Positions 55,101-64,000 of a stretch of 64,000 nucleotides of DNA are shown here, in pieces. The DNA is from Gliomastix tumulicola. Taxonomy: Eukaryota > Ascomycota > Sordariomycetes > Hypocreales > Bionectriaceae. Under the pieces are notes generated by a model. That model had not been told where the DNA came from, searched no databases, and saw only the letters and a program-made list of their open reading frames with translations. Made by a program: the position numbers and the translations under genes. Position 1 is the first letter of the stretch; each line of letters starts with the position of its first letter. Location: the NCBI GenBank assembly GCA_001599755.1, contig BCHX01000008.1:620001-684000 (forward strand), written 5' to 3'.

Positions 55101-56608
55101 CCTTGACAGCGCTCCGCCAGTTGGAGACGGCTAGGAGTGTCATTATAAACTCGCTGCTTGGACTGCGCTCCGAGGTGGACGAGCTGCGGCGTCGACACCC
55201 AGCGGAAGCTGAGCGATATCTCGAACTCCGCAGTCGGATCGATGCGGCAGAAGGGAGGAGCCCTACCAGCGCTGCAGCTGCCTATTTGCCCGCCCACCAG
55301 CCGACATATCGCCATGATGCCGCAAAGGAGCTGGACGACGTCATCGAGAGCATCCGCACGCTGCCCACAGGTGACTTTGAGTCCTTCCTCGAGGGGCCCT
55401 CTGAGGAGGACATGAAAGCTGCCGCTGCTGAGGGCCCCATTGTCGTCGTCAATACCAGCCGCTTCGGCTGTGATGCCATCATTATCAAGACGGACGGCAT
55501 TACGGCTCTCCGCCTCGACAACGTCACGACGGAAGAAATAAAGCGTAGAGCCCAGGAGAACACCGGGTCGCAGTCATGCAAGAATGACGTCCTCGAGTGG
55601 CTCTGGGACAAGATCGTGGAACCGGTGCTGGAGAGGCTCTGTTTCACCACCAGCTGCCATGAGACTGGTGCCGCCTGGCCACGGATCCAGTGGGTGCCCA
55701 CGGGTGCGCTCTCGAGACTGCCACTTCACGCGGCCGGATATCACCACAGCCCGGGACACAAGACCGCCGTCGACAGGGTGATCTCATCGTACAGCATCTC
55801 TGTGAGCGCCCTCGTCCAGAGCCGCGTCAGCCTTCTGAAGGGGGAGACGAACAGCAGCAGCAAGGTGCAGGGCGGTAGAGAAGGGGATCCAGCCCCGCCG
55901 CAAGCCGGTAGCGACGACAAGCCGGGGCTGCTCTCAGTTGTCGCCATGGACGAGCTTCCCAACGCAGGGGAGGAGATCAGACAAGTGGTCAACATCTGTC
56001 GCGCCATGGACGTGAGCAGACCGACGAGCTCCCGCCAGCAGGTCCTCGATGCCCTGAGGACGTGCGACATCTTCCACTTCGCAGGCCACGGCACCAGCAA
56101 CTACCGCGATCCGCTGAGCAGCGCGTTGCTCCTCAAGGACTCGGAACGACTGAGCGTGTCCCACCTCCTCGAGGTCAATCTCCACGAGCGGCCGCAGCAG
56201 CCACAGCCGTTCCTTGCCTTCCTGTCGGCCTGCAGCACAGGCCAGATCAGACAGGACGAGAACGTGGACGAAGGCTTGCATCTTATATCGGCCTTCCAGC
56301 TGGCCGGGTTCCGGCACGTCATCGGCACGCTGTGGGAGGTGCGGGACGAGACGTGCGTCCAGGCAGCCGCGTTGGTGTATAAATGGATGCATGTGCAAGG
56401 TATGACGCACGGCTCCGTCGCCGAGGCGTTGCACTATGCGAGTAGGGAGCTTCGCGACAAGTGGCTGGAGGAGTCGAGGCAAGGCAGACATCCGCGGCGG
56501 CACCCTGAGGTCACTGGCCAAGATCAAGCAAGGGACAAGTTGAGGACTATTCGATCGGCGAAGGAGTCGCCATTGTTTTGGGTCCCTTACGTTCACTATG
56601 GTATATAG
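52163..56608 (+). CDS. TPR-CHAT cysteine protease
   Basis: One exon, 1481 residues. Residues ~100-1000 are built from degenerate TPR-like helical pairs (units such as DLETAIQYLERSVKESASVD, RYHTDLATAYFAQYETSRD, LNTLGKGYIARHPRTSD). A CHAT domain occupies ~1080-1481: VVNTSRFGCDAIIIK, IQWVPTGALSRLPLHAAGYH, the catalytic histidine in FHFAGHGTS (His1309), and the catalytic cysteine in FLSACSTGQ (Cys1357), then FRHVIGTLWEVRDE. CHAT is a caspase-superfamily (clan CD) peptidase domain; in bacteria TPR-CHAT proteins act in antiviral defence by cleaving partner proteins, and in fungi CHAT proteases have been reported beside gasdermin-like genes. The TPR part probably controls the protease or binds its target. 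Here the neighbour is DUF6594, not a gasdermin. Both catalytic residues are present, so it is expected to be active. Confidence 0.92.
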   Translation: MAPPEDAIITRIAQPQSVPPHFYTFQGGCQPKPDSLAGLFDRCTEDFKRVPDLESLDESICQLWEALEPGATWLDTARGLLRAGAAYADRRRRTHSYSDQIAVAMLLREAALAIPDNDADKAVVVDLAGTAGGQLYAEGRWWDDYITMTELLKTILEVDSGSAMQARVLEVLGGFTTMHFMSAGQIGFANESISYLESSLALIPASDPARLRVGDLLLHVAHRKYQSTKTTEDLEYVIVCRRRVMEITPDHDADHDGDGTSLLDWVRLTTDSCLLAGRRRDQGMLEKAVALADTTLNRLPDNHTARPFVLYNQGAAYEALHELTGELALLQVAVNEYQEALPMITRNTPGREGWVERAAAAARCFFSKSPGVESRDILSSLLDLELEQLPAGSARRCGTLRLAARLSFDRSWISPDPALTAEAIRRYNLSLVEMPPEDPDRIKDGDHLALLMAREKVLRGETLSEPELEALSENQVCQNLCAVPRTGPASVRAELMHMSLGGAESLRLKRTQDTASVRTWIRSLEDMLEGLSPNDPSRFNVGMHIGFSYVELWNRTNGMHDYDKATEYFNKISQIEVNGGLNKDLQPVFSHLAINLEHTSKMLRGGAARSELDQNLGTCIQAAEGLMARKGPKELSAWGLAQTADLLRSRWLERRDEEDLDRCIQLYRESLAGMPDSFDNSPAKSNLLHATGDAFLQRYLWRNALDDLETAIQYLERSVKESASVDRQRRAAQLNTLGKGYIARHPRTSDPEDLSTGLRKLREAVDLCEADTARNARYHTDLATAYFAQYETSRDPSDINHGIHLAEESIRIEQRLGGPSGHAKFPLAWMYKARYKLSHDVQDWALQVQCLHECLSQLEEGSDAWWMCSNLLGSAFAELYETTGLEGHARVARSYFEAAPSSSAHLMSKITSMTAESHFYLFVSKGEWPQAFRVASDLVSQLHHQVGWSLKPVDKQFLLRRLAELGPDAAGVALLAGERPLTALRQLETARSVIINSLLGLRSEVDELRRRHPAEAERYLELRSRIDAAEGRSPTSAAAAYLPAHQPTYRHDAAKELDDVIESIRTLPTGDFESFLEGPSEEDMKAAAAEGPIVVVNTSRFGCDAIIIKTDGITALRLDNVTTEEIKRRAQENTGSQSCKNDVLEWLWDKIVEPVLERLCFTTSCHETGAAWPRIQWVPTGALSRLPLHAAGYHHSPGHKTAVDRVISSYSISVSALVQSRVSLLKGETNSSSKVQGGREGDPAPPQAGSDDKPGLLSVVAMDELPNAGEEIRQVVNICRAMDVSRPTSSRQQVLDALRTCDIFHFAGHGTSNYRDPLSSALLLKDSERLSVSHLLEVNLHERPQQPQPFLAFLSACSTGQIRQDENVDEGLHLISAFQLAGFRHVIGTLWEVRDETCVQAAALVYKWMHVQGMTHGSVAEALHYASRELRDKWLEESRQGRHPRRHPEVTGQDQARDKLRTIRSAKESPLFWVPYVHYGI

Positions 56609-56898
56609 CGCTCTGATGAATGTGACACGTTCACCCTCCGCAAGGCTCTTGAATCCTTCCTTCTACACTCAAGGGATAGATAGACATCTAGCGAGACAGT
56701 TCCAACGACCAAAGGACGCGGCCAAATGCGTGTGCGTAGGGACGAATGAATAGTGATAACGTACCTTCCTTGATGGCTCCACCACTCCCGCGGCCTGGAT
56801 ATCGGCGGTGCATCTCACTTCGGCGAGTAGGGAAGTGGTGAGGCGACGGAAGGCAGCTCGCTTGCTACTGTGATGCTTTCTTGCTTCCGGCTATATAA
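56609..56898. other. Intergenic downstream of the CHAT gene
   Basis: 290 bp, nothing recognised except CTATATAAA at about 56891-56899, which looks like a TATA box in front of the coding remnant that follows. Confidence 0.4.
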
Positions 56899-57108
56899 AG
56901 GTGCATCGCTTGCACCGGGTACATCGCCAACGCCCCAGGGGCAAAGTACGTGCGTATCGTCCAGGTCTACCAAGACGGTATTGTCTCCTCGTCGCTGTTC
57001 AACTACGCCAACGTCTCGGACACGGGCCTCGTGGACAACACGCTGACGACGTATGCATCCGAGTCCGACGAGATAAGCGTCTGGAGGGACTACGTCTTCC
57101 ACGATTGA
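56899..57108 (+). pseudogene. Orphan C-terminal coding fragment, family unknown
   Basis: A frame opening after a stop at 56896-56898 and lacking any ATG reads NAPGAKYVRIVQVYQDG, then SSSLFNYANVSDTG and ESDEISVWRDYVFHD, ending at TGA 57106-57108. The codon pattern and beta-strand rhythm look like real protein sequence, a C-terminal end without its gene. I do not recognise the family. Confidence 0.45.
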
Positions 57109-57279
57109 TGGGACAGTTTTCTGTTACAGTCAGATAGACTAGACTGGCTATTGCGTTTGTAAGGCTATAAGGCTTCAGCAAATCTCCATAGCTGATTTAA
57201 GTCTTCTTTTATCCACGTCGAGAAAACGAATCCACGATCGTAGATCCGGTGAAGCAGACCAAGTACTATGTCCTTCTGT

Positions 57280-57333
57280 GAGTACTTGAAGGAGAAAGAC
57301 AGTGATGCACGATTCGACGAATAGTGTACTAGA
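57280..57333 (+). repeat. 54-bp direct repeat, copy B (orphan APH 3' end)
   Basis: Same sequence as 46967-47020 with two substitutions. It includes the last codons and stop of the APH gene but no upstream APH sequence, so it is a truncated duplicate. Confidence 0.92.
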
Positions 57334-57598
57334 TGTAGCAGCACACTCGGAGAAAAGCCAGAGCAAACCAATTGAACAGTAAATACCACACATATCTTTC
57401 AAGATCCGATGTGTCCCGATGCAACAGGGCTCAATACGCTTGGAATCCCGGCCACCTAAAAATCGGTCTATTGTTAAATCTTTGAAAGAAACACCACTGA
57501 ACCACTGTCCAACTTTGGTCCTCGGGTCCTCATCATCTCTGCTCAGCGCGATGATTAGACGACAGGCGCCATCAATTTACGTGAATCAAAGACTTTGG

Positions 57599-57805
57599 TT
57601 AGATGCCTTTGCCCCGCTTCTGTTGGGAGATGGTGCCGGCATCCTCGGACAGCTTCTTCCTATGCTCAGCCTTCTGTTTTTCGTCAGCTTCTTTCTTGCG
57701 TATACCGATGACTTCCTTTCGGCACTGCTGAGCAGCATCGCCTTGTTTAATCAAGGCATCGATTTCCCTGGGCTCAATGATTCGACCACCTCGCCGATCA
57801 GCCAT
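57599..57805 (-). CDS. Possible small charged protein
   Basis: 68 residues from ATG 57805, rich in Lys, Glu and Arg (IRKKEADEKQKAEHRKKL), which might form a coiled coil. No family is recognised and there is no supporting intron, so it could be chance or debris. Confidence 0.2.
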   Translation of the reverse strand: MADRRGGRIIEPREIDALIKQGDAAQQCRKEVIGIRKKEADEKQKAEHRKKLSEDAGTISQQKRGKGI

Positions 57806-59106
57806 GATGTAGACTGGTACAGGCGAGCAATGATAGATGTGAATGGGTTCGGGGGTGTGGAAACTATGGGGAGGCCTATAGAGGCGTAGTATGGCAGATA
57901 TCTTATTGTAGTGGTACCTTGAGAGATAATATGGGAGTGTAAATCCTGCACAGAACGGTCAATTCGACTGGGCTAATGAGTCCTGATATATGTTTGGCTG
58001 CGATGGGTTGGGCTTGCTTGAATGCCACCGTGTCCTGCATCTGAACTCTCTCGATCATACCTCCTGATAGTATCATCCAGTACTTTAAGTCAACAGACCA
58101 GACGAGATAGGTGAATGTTGTCACAGCTCTACCCAATCTCGCCTTCCAGAATGAGTAGCTCTGCTGGAGCCTCAATCAACATCCTTGGATGCGGCACCCA
58201 AATAACCAGGTGCCCAACACTCTGGGTATCCTACTGCTCATCTTATCTGGCAGACGGATCTGAAGTCACGTTATAAGCAATGAGATCTATCGTCCCATGT
58301 AGGTCGCCGGCCTGACACGAACCACTGCAACCTCTCAGCTGTTTTAGTACGGTTGAATGTGCCCGACTCCGCGCTGATGAATCGTTGGCGATCATGCACA
58401 CATCTCCCAGTTATACGAAGCCGGCCGATGCGGACAAGACCTTTTGCACTTCACTGTTGTAGGATTGAAAGGTATGCGTAGTTTGGGCCATCCCCCGGTG
58501 TCACTTCGGTCAGCCCGTTGGTATCCTGTGCATTCCCGGAAGCGTATATTGCCATTTCATACGTCAGAATGCAGAGCCCTCTGAGAAATTCTGCACGGTA
58601 ATTGGCCAGTTTGGGCCGTTCCAAGTGACGGTACAGACATCAAATGAGCTATCAATATACTCTTTTTAGGCCATAACGCGATGTAGGCTCCAAGTCGGAG
58701 GACGGGACTGGGCACGAGTCGCCCCACTAAAGGGCCTTTCAAAGCCGACTCGGATCAGAAATCCCAATTCACCAGGATGAAAACCGAATCCCCGTCCAGG
58801 CAAGTGCTTATCGCGACTTTATCACCACCTTATCTCAAGTGAGATCCGAGGCGTCACCAATGGATGACTACCAAACCCGACCGAAGTGATGCGATTGGCT
58901 TGACTTCGGGTACTCTTCCCCTCCTATCCTCGAAGCCTGGCCGACTTGGACTGTACATATCTGGCCCTTTCTCTTCTCTTCATTGCATATAAAAGTCATC
59001 AATCCAAGAGACGTTTCTGAGCATCTTGGACTTGTACGTAAACCCCCAAAAACTACCACACACGGCCACAATCAGAAGCATACCATTCACCTCAACAGAA
59101 GGCAAA
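57806..59106. other. 1.3 kb without a recognisable gene
   Basis: Open frames below about 90 codons. The final 100-200 bp are the promoter and leader of the GNAT gene. Confidence 0.5.
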
Positions 59107-60105
59107 ATGTCTGTTGTACAAGACAAAGCAGATGCCGTGACGGCCCTGGACTTCAAGCCAGCCTCGGCATTGACGTACCAGGAGCTCGCAGACCTGGCCA
59201 ATCTGGCTTTCACCGGCTACATCGGCGGCCAATTCCACTTCACCGCCGAATCACTGGAGCCATGGCTCAAGGCGCACTACATCGACCTCGAGCAGAGCTA
59301 CATCTTCTTCGCGCGCGACGAGCCGGAGACCGGCCCCGTGGGGTTCGCCCTCATCGCTCTGAGGAACGAGCAGAACGCGGGTAAAGGCGCGAAGGCCGGG
59401 CACGCGCGGCTGTCGGGAATGGCCGTTGTGCCGGCGTTCCAGGGACGGAGGGTGGGCGGGCTAGCGCTCAAGATGGTGATTGACGAGGTGAGGGCGAAGG
59501 GGGTCGAAGTACTCGAGCTTGAGTGCATCTGCGGTAACACCCGCGGGGTGAAGATGTACCAGAACGCTGGCTTTGAGATCGTCCAAGAGCTGTTGGGGTG
59601 GACGCGAGACGACCAGATTACGGTGGCGGCACGGCAAAAGGAAGAGGAGGGGCAGAAAACCCCGGCTGATGAACAGCGAGAGGAATATAAAAAAGAGAAG
59701 GAGACGTCAGCAGTCAAGGAACAACTGCAAGAATGTACGGTGGAGGAGGTGAGGGATCTCGTCAACGAGTACGGAGCCGAAGACCTCCCCTGGCAGCCCT
59801 GGGGCTTCCACCAGTCCCTGACACCGCAAGAGGCCTTCCATATCAACGGCCAGGTATACTGCGTCATCGCGGCACCATCGGAGGGCGAAGAAGCATACAG
59901 GATATCCTGTGTATTTGTCAAGCCTGAGGCTCGGGGCAAGGGAGCGGCGACGGATCTCGCGAAGGCCATATTTGCGATGTTCCCGGAGCGGAAGTTCATG
60001 GCAAAAGTCATCTTCCCAAAGAAATATGGCGAGAAGCTAGCTGAGGAGTTGGGATTCAAGGAGCAAATCATGAGGCAGTACCAGATGAGATTGAGGGTGC
60101 AGTGA
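59107..60105 (+). CDS. Tandem-GNAT acetyltransferase-like protein
   Basis: Intronless, 332 residues from ATG 59107. The first GNAT domain (~10-175) shows GPVGFALIALRN, the acetyl-CoA motif VVPAFQGRRVGGLALKMVIDEV (~108-128), and CGNTRGVKMYQNAGFEIVQ. A Lys/Glu-rich linker of about 35 residues follows (~176-210). A second, smaller GNAT-like half (~211-332) has its own motif CVFVKPEARGKGAATDLAKAIF and ends YGEKLAEELGFKEQIMRQYQM. Tandem GNAT proteins can N-acetylate small amines or proteins; the substrate is unknown. Both halves retain the loop that binds CoA pyrophosphate, so either might be active. No targeting signal is visible. Its neighbours give no clue. Confidence 0.85.
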   Translation: MSVVQDKADAVTALDFKPASALTYQELADLANLAFTGYIGGQFHFTAESLEPWLKAHYIDLEQSYIFFARDEPETGPVGFALIALRNEQNAGKGAKAGHARLSGMAVVPAFQGRRVGGLALKMVIDEVRAKGVEVLELECICGNTRGVKMYQNAGFEIVQELLGWTRDDQITVAARQKEEEGQKTPADEQREEYKKEKETSAVKEQLQECTVEEVRDLVNEYGAEDLPWQPWGFHQSLTPQEAFHINGQVYCVIAAPSEGEEAYRISCVFVKPEARGKGAATDLAKAIFAMFPERKFMAKVIFPKKYGEKLAEELGFKEQIMRQYQMRLRVQ

Positions 60106-61912
60106 GGACTACCATATGGGCGTGCTGGTTGGCGGGCTGCTATATCATTGGGGATAATTGGATTTTGCGAACATGGGCAGATGTCTTGTCGGGGAGTGTC
60201 ATAATATTTGTATGTTGTTGAGAAATAGATCATAATGAGTTAGCATATATAGAGTCTAGAGGTTAAGCTAGCGTGTTAGGCCCGTGATCCTGTCTTGACC
60301 TAACACATTGCGGCTAGCTCGTCAGCAAATTCAATAGCATTGCTTAACGAATTGTTCGCCAGTCTAGCCGCTCCTCTGTGTTGTCAATTGAAATACTAGC
60401 CGTTGGAGGAGGAGTAAGGGAAGATGCGGCCTTTCGCAGGGAATTGCAGATCAGAGCCAAGTTTTAGGTCGAAGCTTCTCTTGGATCATGGAGATCCCTT
60501 TCACATCAAAGAGCTTTGCAATCATGGAAGGACTAGTAGGTCCTCGACCGATGGTGAAAGTTATCCATGGCTCTTAGCAGACCTTTGTACGCGTCCAAGT
60601 CGAGATCTTAGGCAAAACCGCTCAGTAGCAAGTACAAGCGCTCGAGCTACCATCTTCCATCCAAGATCACACGTTTGTCGCTCAGCGACACCTTATCGAT
60701 CCGTATCTGTTCGCTTATCAGCAATCTCGTAATGCAACGCCAAGGAAACAACATCGTACAGCATGTGACTGGCAAAGAATAACCCGCAAAATGAGCTGTG
60801 GCGTCGACTGCCCGACGAACATCGCGCACTGTGGACTGATTGCTCCGAATCATTGCCGACAAGGGAGGGTCTGGCCTCTGCTGGCTATGGGACCCGGGCC
60901 TGCTCCCCGTGGTGGAGTTGAGGGGGCAGGGTCCTGTCTAACGCTCCTCCTCCTCCTCCGTTGGTGAAGCTGCAGCTGCCAATGCCGAAGCCGCCGACTC
61001 CTTTGACGGACGGCGATGGCAGCGGAAGCTAAGGTAGTCCGAATCGTGCAGCATATATATGACAGCAAAGCTTGTGCTATCTCGGACTAGTCCCCTCGCC
61101 CTCGGCCACGTACAAGAGCCGTGGCAGCTTCTTTTTCCCGAAGAAGAAATACCCGGAAGGGCCGGATCAAAAGTGATGATGTAAACCAACAGCAGCATAT
61201 GAGTCTCATGATCCATTGCATGACCGCCAGGTGGTGGCATGGCGCTGCGAAAACCCTGTTTCTTCTGACTAAGCTGGGGGCCAACCACGAATGCAACCTC
61301 ATGCTGCAGTGATGACAAAGAAAGACAGGGTCCCCGACAGTCGAAGATTGGCTCGCATGCTGCACGACCTTGGAACAGTGGAGAGAAACACATGCAACAC
61401 ATGCAGCCAACGGACAACGGGTGAGGCTGAAGGCCAAAAGTTCCACCGGATTATTCAGACAGTGGCTGCAGGGCAATATATCCCGTCACAAGCCCATCCA
61501 CGTTGGTTGCGATATTCCCGCAAGGCTCTGGCCTGTCCTGCTCCACCCCGTGCCGTTGATAGCCAACCAACATGCAGCTGAATGCAACCCAACACCAACC
61601 AACACACATGTCAATTTCACCGAGGTACAGGCAATAATTCTTGCAATGCAACCCCTTGTCGCTTGAGGTGGGTTGTGTCGGGTTTCCTGCTTCGCGATTG
61701 GCAGTCGTTGGACAGTCGACCCTTTGAGGGGTTGTACACTCAGCCATCACTAAGACTTGGCCACTCGTGGAGCGGGCGGCAGATATATGATTTGGTGGCC
61801 TATAAGAAGGTAGACTTGCTATCATGTTGAACGGCCTGGACAGCGCCGACCACACACCACCAGCCATCCGTCCATCTCAACTCCTCCTTGACCAACCGGT
61901 ACCACCGCAATC
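60106..61912. other. 1.8 kb without a recognisable gene
   Basis: Short frames only. The right end should be the isochorismatase promoter. A CTCCTCCTCCTCC run occurs at about 60945-60958. Confidence 0.5.
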
Positions 61913-62678
61913 ATGGCTACTTACAAGCGTCTCGATATCGACAATGCCCTGATCCTCTTTGTGGACCACCAGGTGAGCGACCATGCTCCCCATAAAGCTA
62001 CACGCGGAGTGGCACTGACCCTGCATTTCAGTCTGGGCTTATCACCCTCGTCCGCGACTTCACCCCCGATGAGTTCCGCAACAACGTTCTCGGCCTCGTC
62101 AGGCTCGCCGACTTCTTCAAGATCCCCTCCATCATTACCACCTCCTTCGATACGGGTCCGAACGGCCCCATCGTGAAGGAGATTGCGGACCGCCTCCCTG
62201 ACGCGCCGATTGTCCGCCGTCCCGGCCAGATCAACGCCATGGATAACGAGGAGTTCGCCCAGCTCATCAAGGACTCGGGGAGGAAGCAGATCATCATCAG
62301 GTATTCCCGGCCTTCCACTCCACCCTTCGGGCTGTGCTATGAAACCAATGCTAATGATCACCAAGCGGTGTCCTGACCGAGGTGTGCGTTGCGTTCCCCG
62401 CCCTCAGCCTGATAGAGCAGGGCTACGACGTCTTCGCCGTCACGGACGCGTCGGGAACCCTCAACGAGGTCACCCGGAACGCTGCCCACAGGCGTATGCA
62501 GCAAGCCGGCGTGCAGCTCGTGACCTGGATTGCCATCGCCGGCGAGCTGCAGAGGGACTGGCGTCGGGATATCGACGGCTTCGGCAAGATCTGGGCGGAC
62601 TTCATCCCCGGATACTGGTGCCTTATCCAGAACCACGAGTCCCAACGCAAGGCTCTGGAGGAGGAAGCTAAGAAATAG
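61913..62678 (+). CDS. Isochorismatase-family cysteine hydrolase (YcaC-like)
   Basis: Three exons: 61913-61972, 62032-62300 and 62366-62678, giving 213 residues. The catalytic Asp lies in ALILFVDHQSGL at the first splice junction. The nucleophile cysteine is in ISGVLTEVCVAFPAL, restored by the second splice; it is preceded by KQIIISG as in YcaC-type enzymes. PIVRRPGQINAMDNEEF and DASGTLNEVTRNAAHRRMQQAGVQLVTW also fit that group. The family hydrolyses amides or ethers of small acids, and YcaC-like members have unknown substrates. The expected middle lysine is not obvious (the position reads ITTSFDTG), which YcaC-like sequences may share. It is probably cytosolic. A neighbouring convergent membrane protein gene ends 164 bp away. 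Confidence 0.87.
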
Positions 62679-62842
62679 AGTCGTTGATGCCGAACCATGC
62701 AGTATGCTTGTACTAGCTCATAGTCCTCCGCCATTAATATAGTGTATCACGAACTCGTTATCTTTTGCTCATATCTCTAAGCCTTCGCATTAACGCTTCT
62801 CGCATTGCGACAACATGAGCTCTCCCCCTCACATTGACCTGT

Positions 62843-64000
62843 TCATTCATACATGCATCCCACTTGAGGCTCCTCGACATCGTCAATCGAGAATCCGCAA
62901 TGAGCTTGGACCAAACACGGATCTAAAAGCTCTTGCCCCTCTTGATCTCCTTCAATGGGCTCGTCCTGGCCTCGTTCCTTTTTCCAACCGCCCATGACGC
63001 CCCATTTCACATCGCCCAACGCACTATCAGGAGGCGCGCTACCGCTCGGGTGATGACAAGCTGCGGCAATAGCTAGACTACAACTTCCGGCGATTGGTAT
63101 AAGCCCAGGAAGCCGTTGCCGGCCAACTGCGATGACTGAGACGGGGATGACGATGCTGGCCATCAAAGCCACGACAATGGCGATGGGCGAATACCCGCAT
63201 ATAACCACACCCCAGGAGAGAGCGTCGTTCCTCTGCCGCTCCTCGATCGAAACGACAAAGATGCCCTGCGAGATAAGCCAGTGGAAGGCGACAGAGGCTG
63301 CTATCAGAGGAATGCTGAATCTGAATGGGAGCTGCAGGAAATAACGGGAGCGCTGCCTGCCTTGAGGTTTATCCGAAACTCTCAAGGACACTCTGTTCAG
63401 CGCGAAGTTGTTCCATTCCTTGCCAGCGAGCATGCTGGTGAATATGGCGTTCCATTGGAAGTATATGAAGGAGAAGATGAGATGCGGCAGGTTTGCCAGA
63501 ATGGCGTTGCCGGTAAGGTTCTTGCCGCCGCCACCAGCCGATCGATCGAAGAGTGTCTGCTCCGTGGCCTCTCCAAACCCAAGAGACCACAGAGTCCCCC
63601 AGTCCCTCGGGATTGTCATCCTATAGATGCCACACAGGAGAAGGATGATGCAGGATGCTACGGAGAGGAAATACCTAGGGCAGTCAGTGCCGTGTTAGAC
63701 TCACTTATCTATCATACGTGGCCCAATCTGGTTTCAACTCACATAAGCCCGCCCCAACCCAATTGCTTGTTACTGACAGCCGATATCCAGTGCTTCTGGA
63801 CAGACAGTAGTTCCCTTTCGCCCAGCCACGGTTTGTCGTCCCTGGCAGACTCGAGGAGATGGAGTGCTGACTTGAGAACGTAGGGGTCCAGCTCCAGCCT
63901 ATGCCTTGCCGACTTAAGGAGGCTGGCTGCCGACTGGTAGATGTCGGTTGTCGGATGGGCAATGTGGAACATCGAGAGTAAGCAGCTGCTTTGTGAATGG
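62843..64000 (-). CDS. Large multi-helix membrane protein, DUF6536-like (5' part beyond window)
   Basis: Two exons are visible: from the window edge to 63743, and 63674-62843; the frame is open to base 64000. The upstream part reads as a soluble helical segment (QSAASLLKSARHRLELDPYVLKSALHLLESARD..GERELLSVQKHW). Splicing then gives GLMYFLSVASCIILLLCG and a run of membrane helices: ILANLPHLIFSFIYFQWNAIF, FRFSIPLIAASVAFHWLISQGIFVVS, GYSPIAIVVALMASIVIPVSVI. Between them lies NNFALNRVSLRVSDKPQGRQRSRYFLQLPFR, a motif I associate with fungal DUF6536 proteins, which have an N-terminal DUF6536 domain and many C-terminal helices. Their function is unknown. The C-terminal ~50 residues are acidic and soluble. 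The family call rests on the C-terminal half only. Confidence 0.72.

Noticed and set aside
40964..57333. Gasdermin-like pore-forming gene expected beside a CHAT protease
   Set aside because: Searched by eye in all frames of the island and flanks; no protein of the right size or pattern. DUF6594 is the only membrane candidate.
57165..57402. Minus-strand frames over the orphan APH tail
   Set aside because: Their sequence is simply the antisense of the duplicated APH 3' end and its flank.
1..64000. Transposons, CRISPR arrays, rRNA genes, bacterial-style operons
   Set aside because: No transposase or reverse-transcriptase motifs, no regularly spaced repeats and no rRNA sequence were seen; CRISPR is not expected in a fungal nucleus.

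Overview
The window is nuclear DNA of a filamentous ascomycete (Pezizomycotina, most likely a plant-, soil- or insect-associated Sordariomycete). Genes are monocistronic and either intronless or cut by short introns of about 44-125 bp with GT..AG ends and CTAAY-type branch points. The gene content is typical of such fungi: a Zn2Cys6 regulator, MFS transporters, secreted CAZymes, a PTH11-like receptor and a NACHT/ankyrin NLR. There are no rRNA or tRNA genes, CRISPR arrays or bacterial operons. Exon boundaries below were read from splice signals and checked by summing the reading frame.

Left third (1-24.6 kb): the 3' end of a GH43-CBM6 glycosidase; a GT71 mannosyltransferase; a convergent Zn2Cys6 transcription factor; a MOSC-domain protein; a broken catalase pseudogene; a four-exon monocarboxylate-type MFS transporter; an unrecognised two-exon protein; a GH95 alpha-L-fucosidase; a DUF7704 four-helix membrane protein; and a secreted DUF1996 protein. 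Several long gaps (9.5-12 kb, 13.2-16.8 kb, 19.4-22.2 kb) hold nothing recognisable.

Middle (24.6-40.9 kb): a quinate-permease-like sugar porter and a QutH-like Gfo/Idh/MocA oxidoreductase are divergently transcribed from one shared intergenic region, suggesting a reduced quinate/polyol utilisation pair. They are followed by a six-exon PTH11-like seven-helix receptor, a 3 kb gap with gene-like debris and a perfect 17-bp inverted repeat, an actinomycete-type (streptogrisin/alpha-lytic) S1 serine protease, and a small proline-tailed hypothetical protein.

Right (40.9-57.4 kb) is the most striking part, an island that looks like fungal innate immunity or incompatibility machinery. It holds a PNP-NACHT-ankyrin NLR followed by decayed ankyrin sequence, an APH-type kinase, a caspase-domain (C14) protease, a small SH3-like protein, a DUF6594 membrane protein and a 1481-residue TPR-CHAT protease. 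Two clan-CD cysteine proteases therefore flank a divergently transcribed pair made of a small soluble protein and a membrane protein. The protease block lies between the intact 3' end of the APH gene and a second, orphan copy of its last 54 bp, so the island has been through duplication or insertion.

Right end (57.4-64 kb): a tandem-GNAT protein, a three-exon isochorismatase-like hydrolase, and the 3' part of a large DUF6536-type membrane protein running off the edge.
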